This document shows, piece by piece, positions 5,802 through 6,171 of a stretch of DNA of 6,171 nt (position 1 is its first letter; each line of letters opens with the position of its first letter). Source of the stretch: an uncultured Oligoflexia bacterium (GTDB lineage: Bacteria > Bdellovibrionota > Bacteriovoracia > Bacteriovoracales > Bacteriovoracaceae). The stretch is taken from assembly GCA_950060715.1 (NCBI GenBank), contig CATLVA010000101.1, positions 1 through 6,171 of the forward strand, in the 5' to 3' direction. A program made the translations under genes and the position numbers. The notes beneath the pieces were generated by a model that was not told where the DNA came from, ran no database searches, and saw only the letters and a program-made list of their open reading frames with translations.

Positions 5802-6033
5802 ATCAGCCAAAGCAAATGCCAGTGGCATTTGCCTAATCCCGCATTTACAGAATTACTCAAACCACAATAAGTGCAGCGGGAGCTATCAGCCAAAGCAAAT
5901 GCCAGTGGCATTTGCCTAATCCCGCTTTTATAGAATTACTCAAATCACAATAAGTGCAGCGGGAGCTATCATCCCAAGCAAATGCCAGTGGCATTTGCCT
6001 ATTCCCGCTTTTACAGAATTACTCAAACCACAA
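5754..6033. repeat. 83-bp tandem repeat array, about 3.4 copies, with nested hairpins
   Basis: In the phase TCCCGC, units start at 5754, 5837, 5920 and 6003; the last is broken off at 6033. The copies are nearly identical apart from nine divergent bases in the head of the first. Each full unit holds a perfect 9-bp palindrome with a 3-nt loop (GCAAATGCC-AGT-GGCATTTGC at 5812-5832, 5895-5915 and 5978-5998). This lies inside an outer 6-bp stem GCGGGA/TCCCGC (for example 5793-5798 with 5837-5842). TCCCGC can instead pair with the GCGGGA of its own unit, so the array has alternative folds. The period is not a multiple of three and there is no open frame through it, so it is not a protein repeat. 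It resembles REP/BIME-like extragenic palindromic repeats in layout; no transposase is in the window. Confidence 0.9.
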
Positions 6034-6171
6034 ATTCTTGGCAAATTAAGTGAAATTAAGCTGAGAGTCGCCAAATGGGCCTAACTATTTCGTTTGTCTA
6101 AAAAATATCAAAATAATACTAAACCTCAATACTCTAGCTCCGATAGGGCAGTTCGTGTGGAATATTCTGAA
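6034..6171. other. AT-rich intergenic tail after the repeat array
   Basis: No gene is supported in these 138 bases. The only clear signal is the sigma-28-like promoter at 6120-6146. A GTG at 6155-6157, 8 nt after its -10 element, opens a frame that runs off the window edge; six codons or fewer are visible, too little to call a gene. Confidence 0.5.
6120..6146 (+). promoter_or_regulatory. Sigma-28 (FliA)-like promoter pointing out of the right edge
   Basis: TAAACCTC (6120-6127), an 11-bp spacer (6128-6138) and TCCGATAG (6139-6146) fit the FliA pattern: the TAAA core is complete and preceded by C, TAAA to -10 spacing is 15, and the -10 has six of eight matches. Predicted initiation is near 6153. 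It should drive a gene that begins at or just beyond the window edge. Confidence 0.5.

Noticed and set aside
5688..5870. 60-codon plus-strand frame across the end of the 611-aa gene and the repeats
   Set aside because: It overlaps the real gene in another frame, has no ribosome site and consists mostly of repeat DNA.
5754..6033. CRISPR array
   Set aside because: The whole 83-bp unit repeats, with no unique spacers between shorter repeats.

Overview
The window is low-GC, compact bacterial DNA. It holds five protein genes, each beginning with a credible Sec signal peptide, so the locus looks like a cluster of exported proteins. The lineage cannot be proved from this sequence. AT-rich composition, the run of exported orphan-type proteins and several FliA (sigma-28)-like promoter motifs in front of them would fit a motile, possibly predatory bacterium of the Bdellovibrionota (Bacteriovorax/Halobacteriovorax/Peredibacter type). 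That assignment is inference only.

Minus strand, 1-2369: two adjacent genes read leftwards with a one-base stop/start overlap (TAATG at the junction). The upstream gene (427 aa) is complete; the downstream one (at least 362 aa) runs off the left edge and has no stop in the window. The two proteins are paralogues: both carry FPR at residues 37-39 and R46 at the same position. Both also have the R, S-T and E signature segments of the cholera/pertussis-type ADP-ribosyltransferase fold, including an E followed seven residues later by the I of an IPYS-like turn. I read them as a tandem pair of secreted ADP-ribosyltransferase-like proteins.

Plus strand, 2543-5752: after a 173-bp divergent intergenic region come three genes. 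The first is an exported HAD phosphatase with an FCP1/NIF-like signature (DxDxT, lysine before LGxDL, DD). The second is a small exported beta/gamma-crystallin domain protein with two DNKISS calcium-binding signatures and its own strong Shine-Dalgarno and intrinsic terminator. The third is a 611-aa exported, helix-rich protein of unknown function. The phosphatase and the 611-aa gene each have a CCGATA-type sigma-28 -10 element ending exactly 6 nt before the ATG, which would give leaderless or nearly leaderless transcripts.

Right end, 5753-6171: no convincing protein gene. It holds an 83-bp tandem repeat (about 3.4 copies) that starts right behind the last stop codon and contains nested hairpins. 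Further right is the best sigma-28-like promoter of the window (TAAA-N15-TCCGATAG), pointing out of the right edge, presumably at the next gene. How the genes work together is not shown by the sequence. The common themes are export and a possible shared motility/attack-phase sigma factor.
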